Below are positions 1-9,393 of a DNA stretch of 64,000 nucleotides, in pieces. The position numbers and the translations under genes are program-made. How positions within the stretch are numbered: position 1 is the stretch's first letter; each line of letters starts with the position of its first letter. The notes below the pieces were generated by a model, which saw nothing but the letters and a program-made list of their open reading frames with translations, was not told the origin of the DNA and searched no databases. Origin of the DNA: Crocinitomicaceae bacterium (GTDB lineage Bacteria > Bacteroidota > Bacteroidia > Flavobacteriales_D > Crocinitomicaceae); NCBI GenBank assembly GCA_029254025.1, contig JAQWYK010000039.1, positions 1-64,000 of the forward strand, read 5' to 3'.

Positions 1-158
1 TGGGTAGACGAGTAAACGTAATTACTCAAGGAACCATCCTTGAAGCTGGTCTACATAAATTCAATGTTGATGCAACATCATGGTCTAGCGGCATGTATAC
101 GTTGGTGTTAAAAACCGAAACAGAACGGAAAGCTGTAAAACTTCTCGTAAAACCATAA
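1..158 (+). CDS. C-terminal end of a T9SS-secreted protein (partial)
   Basis: This reading frame enters from before the window and stops at TAA 156-158, leaving 51 visible residues (frame begins at base 3). The tail shows the pattern of a type A T9SS sorting domain: a short strand, 'LEAGLHKFNVD', a Ser/Trp turn, 'GMYTLVLKTE' and a basic last strand ending 'KLLVKP'. In Bacteroidota this domain directs export through the outer membrane and is then normally cleaved. Nothing can be said about the cargo. It converges on recO, with 60 bases between the two stops and no obvious terminator. Confidence 0.75.
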   Translation, partial: GRRVNVITQGTILEAGLHKFNVDATSWSSGMYTLVLKTETERKAVKLLVKP

Positions 159-218
159 ATGACAGTATCTGCCTTGTTGATTGGTTAGCGATACTCAGAA
201 TGAGAAAGTACTCCTTGT

Positions 219-926
219 TTACGTCCAAATCGTCTCCAACACTTCCAATGATTTTGGCGTTTTGAATCCATCCACATGGTGTGTGTAATAGGTCAATATA
301 TCACGTAAAAGCTGTTTTCTTTCAGGCTTTGATATCGGTAAGGTGAGACCTTCTGCTTTAGGCAGCGCCAACAGTTGGTGCATCCAATTGACGGAGGAGT
401 TTTTGATATAAGCATGATTAAATGGCTTTGCGTTGGTGAGTGTTCCGTCTATCAGATCTAGGTAATGCGGTGTGTCGTCCGCGCTATGTGGGGTGCATCC
501 GATATAATGAGTGAATTCCAACAAAAACCATGCTGGGTAATTGCCAAGTTGATCGAGTTGGTCGAAATATTCCATCTCTTGGGATAGAAACTCAAAACTC
601 TGAGAATCTTGATCTTCGGACTTCAAACATGACGCAAGTAGTTCTGCAAAAAAAAAGGCTATTCCACTCTTGATGGGATGAAAAGGAATGGTTTGATAAA
701 CGTATTCCGAAGATATCTTAGCGATCTTTCCTAATTCACTGTCAGGCCGCTGAAAAGTCTCCAACTCCAACAGCGCCAGAGGCTGTAAAATATTGGCGTT
801 CTTCTTTTTACCACCAGGAAACAAATAAGCTTTAGTCCCGTGTTGTCGCGTGAAGAGCGTCACAATGAGGCTCGTTTCACTGAACGAAATGCGTTTCAAT
901 AAAATTCCGTTGACCACTGTATTCAT
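219..926 (-). CDS. recO: DNA repair protein RecO
   Basis: 235 residues, normal length for RecO, which loads RecA on SSB-coated gaps together with RecR and promotes strand annealing. The N-terminal OB-fold is clear: residues 1-45 include 'GILLKRISFSETSLIV' and the 'GTKAYLFPGGKK' loop, followed by the helical C-terminal domain. The usual four-cysteine zinc motif is not evident; only isolated cysteines are seen, as in many Bacteroidota RecO proteins. It starts at ATG 926, 17 bases after the stop of the porZ-like gene, so it is probably the last gene of a kdsB-porZ-recO transcript. Confidence 0.9.
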   Translation of the reverse strand: MNTVVNGILLKRISFSETSLIVTLFTRQHGTKAYLFPGGKKKNANILQPLALLELETFQRPDSELGKIAKISSEYVYQTIPFHPIKSGIAFFFAELLASCLKSEDQDSQSFEFLSQEMEYFDQLDQLGNYPAWFLLEFTHYIGCTPHSADDTPHYLDLIDGTLTNAKPFNHAYIKNSSVNWMHQLLALPKAEGLTLPISKPERKQLLRDILTYYTHHVDGFKTPKSLEVLETIWT

Positions 927-943
927 TGTGTATGCTTCGTGAA

Positions 944-3262
944 TTACTGAATAAAGACCACTTTACCCACTTTTCGTCCTTTACCACCTTCAATATCGAC
1001 ACTTGTCCATATCAAATACACACCAGTAGTAGCGCGTTGACCCTGATGGGTGTTGCCGTCCCAAGTTGCTGTTCCACCATTCGAAGCAGTGCGGTAAACG
1101 AGGTTACCGGCTACGTCCGTAATCTTCACTTCCGAATCCGTAGCGATGCCCTGAATTGTAATTGGACCAAAGTAATTCGGATAAACCGGATTTGGGAACA
1201 CATTTACATTCGTATATTGGTTGTCTCCCGCCGAGGCATCTGAACGATAGGAAATTAAGCCTTGATCCGTCACAAAATAAATTTCACCCGTGCGCTCGTC
1301 AATAGTTATGTCTAAAATGGTATTGGTCAACAAGGGGCTATTCTCAGCTGTAAAGTTCTCAATTAAAGTAAGTCCGTCCGAAGAAAATAAGAAAACTCCT
1401 GAACTCGCCGTACCAATCCATTTTCGATTGGCGCCATCAATTTCAATGTCTGTAATGTGCGTCGATCCCAATACGATTTCCACATTTTCGCCAAACTCAA
1501 TCAATAGTCGTTGGAAATTGTAGGATCCAGGTGCAGCGTCAAACACTCCTGTTGAATTATACAATACACGCATCCCTTCCTGAGTTCCCACCCAAATGTT
1601 GTTGTCCAAGTCAACGGCTAATGCCTCAACCGTTGTTGTTGGTAGGTTCCCCGAATTCTCCCCGGTATTCAATAATCGGTAACGATCATCCGTTAAGTCA
1701 TCCAACGTTTCGTTATCGTCAAAAGCATAAATACCTGCACCATCAATGGCCAACCACTTCACCCCATTATTGTCCACCGCAATTCGTCGCGTAAACTTAT
1801 TCCGAGAGGTAGAACCTAAATCAAAGTCGTACCAGACACCTTCCTCCGTATACGCTTTCAATGGTCGTTGACACCCCGAATTGGCAACCCACAAGTTTCC
1901 TCGGGTATCGTATTCCATATCCGAAATTTCCGACCAATCCAAGCCGCTTGTGGCCGCATCAAACCGGACCTCTAACAACGAATTATAAATACTCAGTGTA
2001 TCAGCCACTTGAGCTCCATCTCCTGTAACCACCAACGGCATCTCCGAAAAAGAACCAAACGCGACTTGGTCAGTATTTCTTGGGTTAACAGTCGTAGAAA
2101 GCCATCCGGGAATCGCTTTTCCCTGTATCATCACTTGGTTGAACATGTTAATCGATGTCCAGTTTTCCTCCTGAAATGTATATCCAGCGCGGTCTCCTGG
2201 TCCACCTGCTACCGTCAATTTCCCGCGTTGCCAATCTACGCGGTATGAAAAATTGTTATCGGGGCCTGGAAATAAAATCTGCTGCGACGCAAATGCGTTC
2301 GGTGCACGCACCAATCCCGATGACCGATCTGCAATAAAATAATTTCCGTCCACAAATGTGCCATCGACACAAGTAGGGAAACTTCCATGACTGTATTGGA
2401 AAATAATTTGATTCTGCGATAAATCATCGTCGTACACAAAAAGACCTCCATCTGTTCCGACGAGTAACTGATTATTCGCAATTGAAACATAGTTTATCTC
2501 TGTTTCAATCAGAAAAGGTGTCCACTCAAAGCCTGTTTGATCGAGCTGAAATAAGGTGTCTGCATTGTAAATTGCATCGTTGTATGCCAAGAATAATTCA
2601 TTCGAAAAGCTCGTTATAGACTTATATGTTCCCGTGGTGCTGAAATCTGGCACATAGCTCGCTTCTCGCCATTGAGACGGGTCAGCCAAAAACGGATTAT
2701 TGAGTGCTCCGACAAATAATCGGTTGGTGGTTAACGCATAAATACTATCTGATGAGAACGCGAGATCGATGATGGCCTGATTCCCGCCAGAGGGGTAATA
2801 GGTGTCTTTTACCTCTTGTTTCGCGTCATTGATTACCACAATGCCAAATCCAGTTGCGACGAATACTTCATTTCCCCTGCCTTCCATCCGATAAATTCGT
2901 TTCGAACCAGTGAGTTGTGCAGTAACAATGGAATTGAGGTTGGTGATGCCGCCGTTTTGTAAAATGTCCATATTTCCATTCGCATACCCAATATAAACTC
3001 GTTTGTTTGGCTCGTGATAGTGTACATCCGTTAATTCATTGTCCGACAAATAATCCGCTGCAGTTCGAGTGGTAATTTCTCCAGCAGATAAATCATATTC
3101 TAAGAGACCTTTAGTAAGTGCCGCATATACGGCTCCATTCCCTTGTGTAACGGCAACTGCCTTTTTTGGAGAAATGTGCATACGCCATTGACCCATACCA
3201 ATTTGAGCCAAAGAAAATTGGCTGCACGCCACAATTAGAATTAATGCTGCTATTCGATACAT
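944..3262 (-). CDS. porZ: PorZ-like T9SS attachment-complex protein (two beta-propellers plus C-terminal sorting domain)
   Basis: I choose the ATG at 3262 (772 residues), because it is followed at once by a signal peptide ('MYRIAALILIVAC...LAQ'). An upstream start at 3340 would lie inside kdsB. The mature protein begins 'IGMGQWRMHISPKKAVAV', typical of PorZ N-termini. About 650 residues of propeller repeats follow ('KGLLEYDL', 'NGVKWLAID', 'NNIWVGTQEGMRVL', 'GEIYFVTDQGLI'), then a T9SS-type C-terminal domain from 'NVFPNPVYPNYF' to the end. In Porphyromonas, PorZ is a surface member of the attachment complex with PorU, PorV and PorQ and delivers anionic LPS to the sortase. The length agrees with that protein. 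The start lies 38 bases after the kdsB stop, so both genes are probably co-transcribed. Confidence 0.85.
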   Translation of the reverse strand: MYRIAALILIVACSQFSLAQIGMGQWRMHISPKKAVAVTQGNGAVYAALTKGLLEYDLSAGEITTRTAADYLSDNELTDVHYHEPNKRVYIGYANGNMDILQNGGITNLNSIVTAQLTGSKRIYRMEGRGNEVFVATGFGIVVINDAKQEVKDTYYPSGGNQAIIDLAFSSDSIYALTTNRLFVGALNNPFLADPSQWREASYVPDFSTTGTYKSITSFSNELFLAYNDAIYNADTLFQLDQTGFEWTPFLIETEINYVSIANNQLLVGTDGGLFVYDDDLSQNQIIFQYSHGSFPTCVDGTFVDGNYFIADRSSGLVRAPNAFASQQILFPGPDNNFSYRVDWQRGKLTVAGGPGDRAGYTFQEENWTSINMFNQVMIQGKAIPGWLSTTVNPRNTDQVAFGSFSEMPLVVTGDGAQVADTLSIYNSLLEVRFDAATSGLDWSEISDMEYDTRGNLWVANSGCQRPLKAYTEEGVWYDFDLGSTSRNKFTRRIAVDNNGVKWLAIDGAGIYAFDDNETLDDLTDDRYRLLNTGENSGNLPTTTVEALAVDLDNNIWVGTQEGMRVLYNSTGVFDAAPGSYNFQRLLIEFGENVEIVLGSTHITDIEIDGANRKWIGTASSGVFLFSSDGLTLIENFTAENSPLLTNTILDITIDERTGEIYFVTDQGLISYRSDASAGDNQYTNVNVFPNPVYPNYFGPITIQGIATDSEVKITDVAGNLVYRTASNGGTATWDGNTHQGQRATTGVYLIWTSVDIEGGKGRKVGKVVFIQ

Positions 3263-3299
3263 GTTTACATGAAACGACTGTTTTTTTAATTTATTTGAA

Positions 3300-4019
3300 T
3301 TACAGCGCATCCAATACTTTTTGTACATCTTCTGGTACATCTATGTTCGGTGTTTCAATATTGGTCAACGCCACACGAATTGGGTAACCATAATACATCC
3401 AACGCAGTTGCTCTAGTGACTCCGTGTTTTCAAGGGCCTCAGAAGGAAGGGCAATCAACCTACTCAGTATATCCGCACGAAACCCATAGACTCCAATATG
3501 CTTCATGTATGGATAATGCATGGAGTTTCGTTCGAAAGGAATGGGGCTCCTCGAAAAATAAAGCGCATCTCCTTTATGGTTAACTACCACTTTAATTCGA
3601 TTCGCGTCATGTACCTCCTTCTCCGTAATATGATGAGAGCCTAAAGTTCCTATTTGAACCTGCTGGTCGTCAAATAACTCTATCAATTGTTCTAATTGGT
3701 GGGCGTCCACTAGTGGTTCGTCACCTTGAATATTGATGACAATTTCAGCTTCCGGAAAATGAGTTAATACCTCCCCACACCGATCCGTGCCTGAAGGATG
3801 TGAAGAAGCGGTTAGTACGACCTCGCCACCAAAGCCCGTTACGTGATCGAAAATACGTTGGTCATCTGTTGCTACGACTACTTTATAAAAGCGTTTCGAT
3901 TTATTCACGCCCTCATATACTCGTTGAATCATTGACTTACCCTTTAAGTCAATCAACGGCTTTCCCGGAAAACGGGTAGAAGCATAACGCGCTGGAATTA
4001 TTCCTAAAACTTTGGTCAT
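3300..4019 (-). CDS. kdsB: 3-deoxy-manno-octulosonate cytidylyltransferase (CMP-Kdo synthetase)
   Basis: 239 residues. The enzyme activates Kdo with CTP to CMP-Kdo in the cytoplasm, for the inner core of lipopolysaccharide. The N-terminal nucleotide-binding signature 'IIPARYASTRFPGKPL' is intact. 'VVVATDDQRI', 'TASSHPSGTDRCGEV', 'NIQGDEPLV' and 'YFSRSPIPFERN' are the expected family blocks. The start at 4019 is fixed by the conserved N-terminus, which makes the promoter-like TAAATTTG only four bases upstream notable. It leads the kdsB-porZ-recO unit. Confidence 0.96.
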   Translation of the reverse strand: MTKVLGIIPARYASTRFPGKPLIDLKGKSMIQRVYEGVNKSKRFYKVVVATDDQRIFDHVTGFGGEVVLTASSHPSGTDRCGEVLTHFPEAEIVINIQGDEPLVDAHQLEQLIELFDDQQVQIGTLGSHHITEKEVHDANRIKVVVNHKGDALYFSRSPIPFERNSMHYPYMKHIGVYGFRADILSRLIALPSEALENTESLEQLRWMYYGYPIRVALTNIETPNIDVPEDVQKVLDAL

Positions 4020-4023
4020 TTAA

Positions 4024-4031
4024 CAAATTTA
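4024..4031 (-). promoter_or_regulatory. -7 promoter element of kdsB, four bases before the ATG
   Basis: Read on the minus strand this is TAAATTTG, a perfect match to the Bacteroidota -7 consensus TAnnTTTG. Only TTAA separates it from the kdsB ATG at 4019, so transcription would start at or next to the start codon (leaderless mRNA). A TTTG lies 26 bases further upstream, which is longer than the usual spacer, so the -33 element is uncertain. Confidence 0.4.
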
Positions 4032-4158
4032 CGTGTAATTTTTTAATCTGAGACCAGCAAAAAACCTTCGTGCAAAATCCCCAACCTTGCTTTTCAACTC
4101 AAAAAGCAACAGTAATTGCAAAATTTTGTTAATATTGTCTAACTGTAAAACTTAAACT

Positions 4159-6531
4159 ATGACGAAATCAATACTCACTATCTTTTTGGTGTTTTTATGT
4201 GCTTTTGCGAAATCACAGGTGACAGGGGTTGTTTTAGATGGAGATACCAAAGAACCTATAATTGGAGCAAAGTTAATTGCTCTAGAAGGTAGCAGAGCTA
4301 TTACAGATTTAGATGGAGCATTCAAGTTAAACATCAAAACCTATCCTACGAATGTCATTGTATCGATGATCCAATACATCTCAGATACCATTTCCCTAAC
4401 CGGACCTGGAGAGCTCACCATCGAGCTGCTCGAACCTGCGACTAGTTTGGAAACCGTGGTCATCTCAGCTGGTAGACGAAAACAAAAAATCGAGGACGTT
4501 CAAGTGTCTATGGAAATTATTCGCCCTGAGTTGATCGATAATAAAGGAATTACTGACCTAGAAGACGCAGTAAATCAAAGTCCAGGAGTATTTACCATGG
4601 ATGGCCAAGTGAGTATCCGAGGTGGTTCCGGGTTTGCATACGGTGCTGGTAGCCGTGTTTTACTGCTCTGGAACGGAATGCCACTACTTTCAGGTTATGC
4701 GGGAGATACGCAGTGGAATGCTATCCCAATGGAGCAGGCATCACAAATTGAAGTTATGAAGGGAGCCTCTTCAGTGCTATATGGTTCTGGAGCGTTGAAT
4801 GGAGTAATTGCTCTTTCGGAAAAAGAACCGGGCCTCCAACAAGAAACAAAGGTCAAAGTGCAAGCTGGAATTTATGACAGCCCGAACAGGGCGTCCTTAA
4901 AATGGTGGGATAGAGCACCCATGTTTCAGCAAGTTGACGCTTATACTGGTAAAATGTATAAAAAATTCGGATATACCCTTTCCACCAACTTTTTTAGAAG
5001 TGAAGGTTTCAGGCAAGGTGGAACAGAGGACAGAGGGCGAATTAGTGGTTCATTGTTTTTCAGACCTGAGGGAAGAGATAGACTCAAACTTGGAGTGGGT
5101 TATAATTATCAATTCCAAAAAACAGGAAACTTTTTGATTTGGGAAAGTGCAGAACAAGGATTTGTTCCTAGTGGAGGTGCAGACACTAGCGATATTGCGT
5201 CAACGTTAACCTATAATACTGGACATCGATTATACATCGATCCTTACTTAAAATACATTGACAAACACAACAATAAACATACGCTAAAAACGCGCGTCTA
5301 TTATGCAGGAAATGACAACATCACCAACCCTTCTCAAAGTAATGGTGCAGTGATCAACTTTTCAGAATACCAATACCAAAAACAGTTTTCAAACGATATC
5401 ACGTTAACATCTGGTATTTCGAATATCTATAACGTTGTATTTTCTGAACTTTTTGGTGATCATACCTCAAATAACGTAGCTGCCTATGGACAATTCGAGC
5501 AAACATTTGGAAAATTAGATCTCAGCGCAGGAATACGGCTAGAGCATTTTCAAATGGACGGGCAAACAGGGGATTCAGATTATTATTTCGGAGAAGACTC
5601 TGCTTTTTCAATTCCAATTTATCCTGTACTCCGTACTGGATTTCATATAGAAATCACTCCGTACACACACCTGCGCGGATCAATAGGTCAAGGGGTTCGT
5701 TATCCCTCAGTAGCAGAACGTTTTACACAAACTAACGTTGGAGCGTTAAACATATTCCCTAATGCAGGGCTTCGACCAGAAACAGGATGGGCAGCAGAAA
5801 TTGGTCTTAAACAAGGTGTTCGAATTGGAGATTGGAAAGGAATGATTGATGTGTGTGGTTTTATTAACGAGTACAACAACATGATTGAATTTACATTCGG
5901 TTTATATAAACCCGATTCTATTTCACTAAATACCGACCCAAACAGTCCTGGTTACATTAATAATTTCTTAGGGTTTCAGGCGCAAAACGCCGAAAAAGCT
6001 CAAATCGCGGGTATTGAATTATCATTTAACAGTACAGGACAAATAGGAAAGTTTGAAATTATTTCATTGATGGGATATACCTTCATGAACCCAATAAGCC
6101 TGAATAACGATAGTGTATACCGCCAAACTTTCTCTGATCCAACTTCATCTATTCTGAAATACCGTTTTCGTCATTTAGCGAAACTAGATGTTGAAGTTAA
6201 CTATGAAAAATTCAGCCTTGGTTTCTCGGCCCGCTATAATAGCTTTATGGAGAACATCGATCGCTTATTCGAGATTTCTGCTGAGGAATACCTTTTTGGT
6301 GGAGCACCTGCAAATGGAGGAGGAACCTTCATTTTACCAGGAAACAAAGAGTATCGTGAAGAATTTAATGGTGGAAATCTAGTGTTCGATCTTCGTCTCG
6401 GTTATAAATTAAACGACACTTATCGCATCGGATTTATGGTAAACAACCTCTTCAATGAGGAATATACGAGCAGACCGGGAGACATTCAACCTCCTCGTCA
6501 CTATATGCTCCAAGTCCAAATGAAATTTTAG
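4159..6531 (+). CDS. TonB-dependent outer membrane receptor
   Basis: 790 residues. A signal peptide (1-20, ending 'FAKSQ') is followed by a carboxypeptidase-regulatory-like beta-sandwich (about 21-100, 'VTGVVLDGDTKEPIIGAKL'). The plug domain runs about 105-220 ('VSIRGGSGFAYGAGSRVLL', 'IEVMKGASSVLYGSGALNGVI'), then a 22-stranded barrel ends with the terminal aromatic 'QVQMKF'. This is the classical Bacteroidota receptor layout for energised uptake of iron chelates, vitamins or other bulky ligands. No SusD partner is adjacent, so it is not a polysaccharide-utilisation SusC. The ligand cannot be told from sequence. It is monocistronic and ends at a terminator. Confidence 0.9.
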   Translation: MTKSILTIFLVFLCAFAKSQVTGVVLDGDTKEPIIGAKLIALEGSRAITDLDGAFKLNIKTYPTNVIVSMIQYISDTISLTGPGELTIELLEPATSLETVVISAGRRKQKIEDVQVSMEIIRPELIDNKGITDLEDAVNQSPGVFTMDGQVSIRGGSGFAYGAGSRVLLLWNGMPLLSGYAGDTQWNAIPMEQASQIEVMKGASSVLYGSGALNGVIALSEKEPGLQQETKVKVQAGIYDSPNRASLKWWDRAPMFQQVDAYTGKMYKKFGYTLSTNFFRSEGFRQGGTEDRGRISGSLFFRPEGRDRLKLGVGYNYQFQKTGNFLIWESAEQGFVPSGGADTSDIASTLTYNTGHRLYIDPYLKYIDKHNNKHTLKTRVYYAGNDNITNPSQSNGAVINFSEYQYQKQFSNDITLTSGISNIYNVVFSELFGDHTSNNVAAYGQFEQTFGKLDLSAGIRLEHFQMDGQTGDSDYYFGEDSAFSIPIYPVLRTGFHIEITPYTHLRGSIGQGVRYPSVAERFTQTNVGALNIFPNAGLRPETGWAAEIGLKQGVRIGDWKGMIDVCGFINEYNNMIEFTFGLYKPDSISLNTDPNSPGYINNFLGFQAQNAEKAQIAGIELSFNSTGQIGKFEIISLMGYTFMNPISLNNDSVYRQTFSDPTSSILKYRFRHLAKLDVEVNYEKFSLGFSARYNSFMENIDRLFEISAEEYLFGGAPANGGGTFILPGNKEYREEFNGGNLVFDLRLGYKLNDTYRIGFMVNNLFNEEYTSRPGDIQPPRHYMLQVQMKF

Positions 6532-6566
6532 GGAGAGATACAGCTCTGATGAATAACTTCCTCGAA

Positions 6567-6597
6567 AGGGGCTCCATGTCATGGGCCGCTTTTTTTT
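6567..6597 (+). terminator. Rho-independent terminator after the TonB receptor
   Basis: A GC stem (GGC-CC paired with GGGCC, one bulged T, around a CATG/CATG centre) at 6570-6587 is followed by eight T at 6590-6597. It lies 36 bases after the receptor stop. Confidence 0.65.
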
Positions 6598-6672
6598 GTA
6601 AAAAAAGAATTTAACGCATTGTTGTAGTCAAGTATTTTGCTAAATTAGAGTACCTAACCGAATTGAATCACC

Positions 6673-7770
6673 TTGACAACAATACAACTACAGCGTGCCA
6701 TTGCGTTGCATTACCTCGCAGGTGTAGGGCCTAAAAATGCCAAGTCCCTCATTGCTTATGCCGGTGGCCTAGATGCTTTGTTTGAGAATCGCAAGCTTCA
6801 AAAACTAGATATCCCTGGTTTTTCTCCTGGTCGCCTAAAAGCACTCAATAAGAAAGAAGCACTTCTCCTCGCGGAGAAAGAACTTCACTTCATCGAACGG
6901 AATAATATTCAAACACAGTTTTATTTGGAAGAAGGTTATCCTCATCGGCTTAAAAACTGTCCGGACGCCCCATTATTGCTCTATTCGATAGGAAACGCGT
7001 CAACAAATCCCCCAAAAACAATTTCCATTGTTGGAACACGCAATATATCCACATATGGTCATATTATTGTGGAAGAATTGATTGAAGCCCTCGAACCGTA
7101 TGACGTCCAGGTTGTTTCTGGTATGGCTTATGGGGTCGATATTCTGGCACATCGAGCTTGTGTAAAGCACGGAGTATCAACCATTGGTGTTTTAGGCCAT
7201 GGTCTTGATCGTATTTATCCACATCAACACCGGTCTACAGCACAAAAAATGATAGAAAACGGTGGGTTGTTCACTGAGTTTCCTTCCGGAACCAATCCAG
7301 ATCGAGAAAATTTTCCACGAAGAAACCGTATTGTAGCGGGGTTAACTGATGCCACCATTGTCATTGAAAGCAGTTTAAAAGGCGGTTCATTAATTACAGC
7401 AAACCTAGCCAATGATTACAACAGAGATGTTTTCGCTTACCCCGGTAATGTTTTCAACACGTATTCAAAAGGGTGCAACGCATTGATCGCTTCCAATCGC
7501 GCGCACCTCGTCACTTGTGGGGCGGATATTATTCAACTTTTGGGGTGGGAAATGAAAGAAAATAAGGCTGTACAGCGGAAACTGTATCCCGATTTATCCC
7601 CTGATGAACGGAGCATTGTTCAAAGCCTTGATGCGGCTCCAGAAACAAGTATCGATGTGTTGGCTGTACGTTTAAAAAAACCGATATCCTGGCTTAGCAG
7701 CACATTACTCACGCTTGAATTACAGGGTGTAGTAATGTGTCTGCCAGGAAAAAAGTACAGGTTAACTTAG
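6673..7770 (+). CDS. dprA: DNA-processing protein DprA
   Basis: 365 residues. DprA binds incoming single-stranded DNA and loads RecA during natural transformation. The N-terminal helical/SAM-like part ('LHYLAGVGPKNAKSLIAY', 1-70) is followed by the Rossmann-like fold (about 100-300) with 'SIVGTRNISTYG', 'VVSGMAYGVDILAHRA', 'GHGLDRIYP', 'FPRRNRIVAGL' and 'ESSLKGGSLITA'. A C-terminal winged helix follows (about 310-365). The start is TTG at 6673: an in-frame TGA at 6664-6666 blocks extension, and the N-terminus aligns with the family here. The last four bases overlap the convergent bacilliredoxin gene. Confidence 0.95.
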   Translation: MTTIQLQRAIALHYLAGVGPKNAKSLIAYAGGLDALFENRKLQKLDIPGFSPGRLKALNKKEALLLAEKELHFIERNNIQTQFYLEEGYPHRLKNCPDAPLLLYSIGNASTNPPKTISIVGTRNISTYGHIIVEELIEALEPYDVQVVSGMAYGVDILAHRACVKHGVSTIGVLGHGLDRIYPHQHRSTAQKMIENGGLFTEFPSGTNPDRENFPRRNRIVAGLTDATIVIESSLKGGSLITANLANDYNRDVFAYPGNVFNTYSKGCNALIASNRAHLVTCGADIIQLLGWEMKENKAVQRKLYPDLSPDERSIVQSLDAAPETSIDVLAVRLKKPISWLSSTLLTLELQGVVMCLPGKKYRLT

Positions 7771-8180
7771 CAATACGCCTTGTATGCTTCTTTCAGGTTT
7801 TCAGCAATCATTTGTGCTGTTCCCCCTTCAATGTGATGACGCTCTAAGAAGTGAACCAACTTCCCATCTTTAAAAAGTGCTATAGATGGCGAAGATGGAG
7901 GATAAGGCAAGAAATATTTACGTGCTTTTGCTACTGCTTCACCGTCAACTCCTGCAAAAACAGTAACTAACTTTGTTGGGACAACATCATTCTGAATGGA
8001 TAATTTTACTCCTGGGCGCATGTTCCCTGCAGCACATCCACATACTGAATTGACTACCACGAGCAACGAACCAGTGGAATTGTTAATCGTTTGATCAACT
8101 TGTTCTGCGGAAGTTAACGATTCAAAACCTGCAGAAACAAGATCTTCTTTCATTGGTGCAACTAATTCTGGAGGATACAT
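7767..8180 (-). CDS. BrxA/BrxB-type bacilliredoxin (CGC motif)
   Basis: 137 residues, the usual length of this thioredoxin-like family (formerly YphP/YqiW, UPF0403). The signature 'NSVCGCAAGNMRPG' holds the C47-G-C49 redox pair. In Firmicutes these proteins remove bacillithiol from mixed disulfides; in Bacteroidota, where BrxA/B-like proteins are common, the exact thiol partner is less certain. It probably acts in the cytoplasm. It overlaps the dprA 3' end by four bases, tail to tail, and has its own promoter at 8206-8234. Confidence 0.9.
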   Translation of the reverse strand: MYPPELVAPMKEDLVSAGFESLTSAEQVDQTINNSTGSLLVVVNSVCGCAAGNMRPGVKLSIQNDVVPTKLVTVFAGVDGEAVAKARKYFLPYPPSSPSIALFKDGKLVHFLERHHIEGGTAQMIAENLKEAYKAYC

Positions 8181-8205
8181 AGTATTTCGTTTTTATTTGT
8201 TGGAA

Positions 8206-8234
8206 CAAAGATATAAACCCTTTTCCAAAATCAA
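8206..8234 (-). promoter_or_regulatory. Promoter of the bacilliredoxin gene
   Basis: On the minus strand: TTG (8234-8232), an 18-base spacer, then TATCTTTG (8213-8206). Both elements and the spacer match the Bacteroidota consensus TTG-N(17-23)-TAnnTTTG. The element ends 25 bases before the ATG at 8180. Confidence 0.6.
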
Positions 8235-8287
8235 CGATGAAATTAAGATTTATTAATAATCATTCTAAATAAAAAAGGCTGTTGAAA

Positions 8288-9334
8288 CTACTCCTCTTTA
8301 AAATACTTTTGAAATCGAACGATACTCACCTCTTCAAGGAGTTCATGATGATCGAGCAAATGCTCCACGAAATGCCGTGCAAAATAGGGAGCAATCATAT
8401 ATCCTTTTGTTCCCATTCCATTAAAAATATAAATCCCTTTGTGCTTCGGGTGTTCACCAATTAAGGGACGACGATCAGCCACAGTAGGGCGGATTCCCGC
8501 CTCGTGATCAACGACGTGAAAGGGCGTTTTAATGAGATCTGAATATTGACCAAGTAACTCCTTCTTTGCCTCTTCAGTAAGCGATATATCGGTTGTTTTC
8601 CATGTGAATGTTGCTCCTAGTTTATAAACGCCATTATGGGTTGGAAGTATAAAACATTTTCTATTCACAATTTCCTTGGTATCTAACCCTTGAATATTGA
8701 GGGTAAGCACCTCACCTTTCGTTGTTTCCAACGGTAAATACTGAAAAAAAGGGTTTAGCCCCCCCCTATATCCTTCCGCAAAAACGATAGCGTCAAAGCG
8801 CTCCCCATTGTAGGAAGATTGGTCGACGTCAAGCTGGTAGAAATCAAACTCCTCCGTCCTTAATAGACCTTTTCTACGAAAATATGTGTGGTTAGCATCT
8901 AAAAATGTTTTGGCGTCTATATAACCAGGACATTTCACCACTCCTGTACCAAACTCCTCATGGATATAAGGTGGGGTATCATCCGCTGAAAAAGGGAATA
9001 TATAGTTCCTATACTCCTCATCTCGTTCTCGCTCGAGCCAAAGCTCACGTTCATGCGCTGTTGAAAAAGCACGTCGAATCGTTCGTTCAAAAAAGAATTG
9101 TTGTCCTATTTTAAGCTCTAGGTCAGAATAAAACTCCTTTAAAAAGGGAATAAGTTCATCTCCCATCCAGGTTTTGACCATCTTGCGAAACGTCATGGGA
9201 TTAATCATTCCCGCGGCAATTGCCGAACTATGATTTATACCACTATCAATTAAGGTAACTTGACAATCTCTGCGCAATATTTCATGCGCAACACAAACTC
9301 CAGCTAGACCACCGCCTACTATTAATGTTTTCAC
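8288..9334 (-). CDS. FAD-dependent amine/D-amino-acid oxidase-like protein (DAO family)
   Basis: 348 residues. 'MKTLIVGGGLAGVCVAHEIL' is a dinucleotide-binding GxGxxG fold for FAD. 'SSAIAAGMINPMTFRKMV' resembles the MnmC C-terminal and glycine-oxidase families. The C-terminal block 'GIRPTVADRRPLIGEHP' and 'YIFNGMGTKGYMIAPYFA' closes the FAD site. The substrate is not evident; these proteins oxidise secondary or primary amines. The start codon is GTG (9334-9332): the conserved lysine and FAD motif follow immediately and no ATG is close. Confidence 0.8.
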   Translation of the reverse strand: MKTLIVGGGLAGVCVAHEILRRDCQVTLIDSGINHSSAIAAGMINPMTFRKMVKTWMGDELIPFLKEFYSDLELKIGQQFFFERTIRRAFSTAHERELWLERERDEEYRNYIFPFSADDTPPYIHEEFGTGVVKCPGYIDAKTFLDANHTYFRRKGLLRTEEFDFYQLDVDQSSYNGERFDAIVFAEGYRGGLNPFFQYLPLETTKGEVLTLNIQGLDTKEIVNRKCFILPTHNGVYKLGATFTWKTTDISLTEEAKKELLGQYSDLIKTPFHVVDHEAGIRPTVADRRPLIGEHPKHKGIYIFNGMGTKGYMIAPYFARHFVEHLLDHHELLEEVSIVRFQKYFKEE

Positions 9335-9393
9335 CTCAGGCGTTATTTGTTATTCTGTACAGATCTAACACTAGATATTTTGGAAACTGAGAA

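Noticed and set aside
926-2337. Plus-strand open frames inside porZ and recO
   Set aside because: They lie wholly opposite well-supported genes and show no protein-like features.
9340-9393. Terminator between the small lipoprotein and the FAD oxidoreductase
   Set aside because: No convincing GC stem with a T run on either strand.
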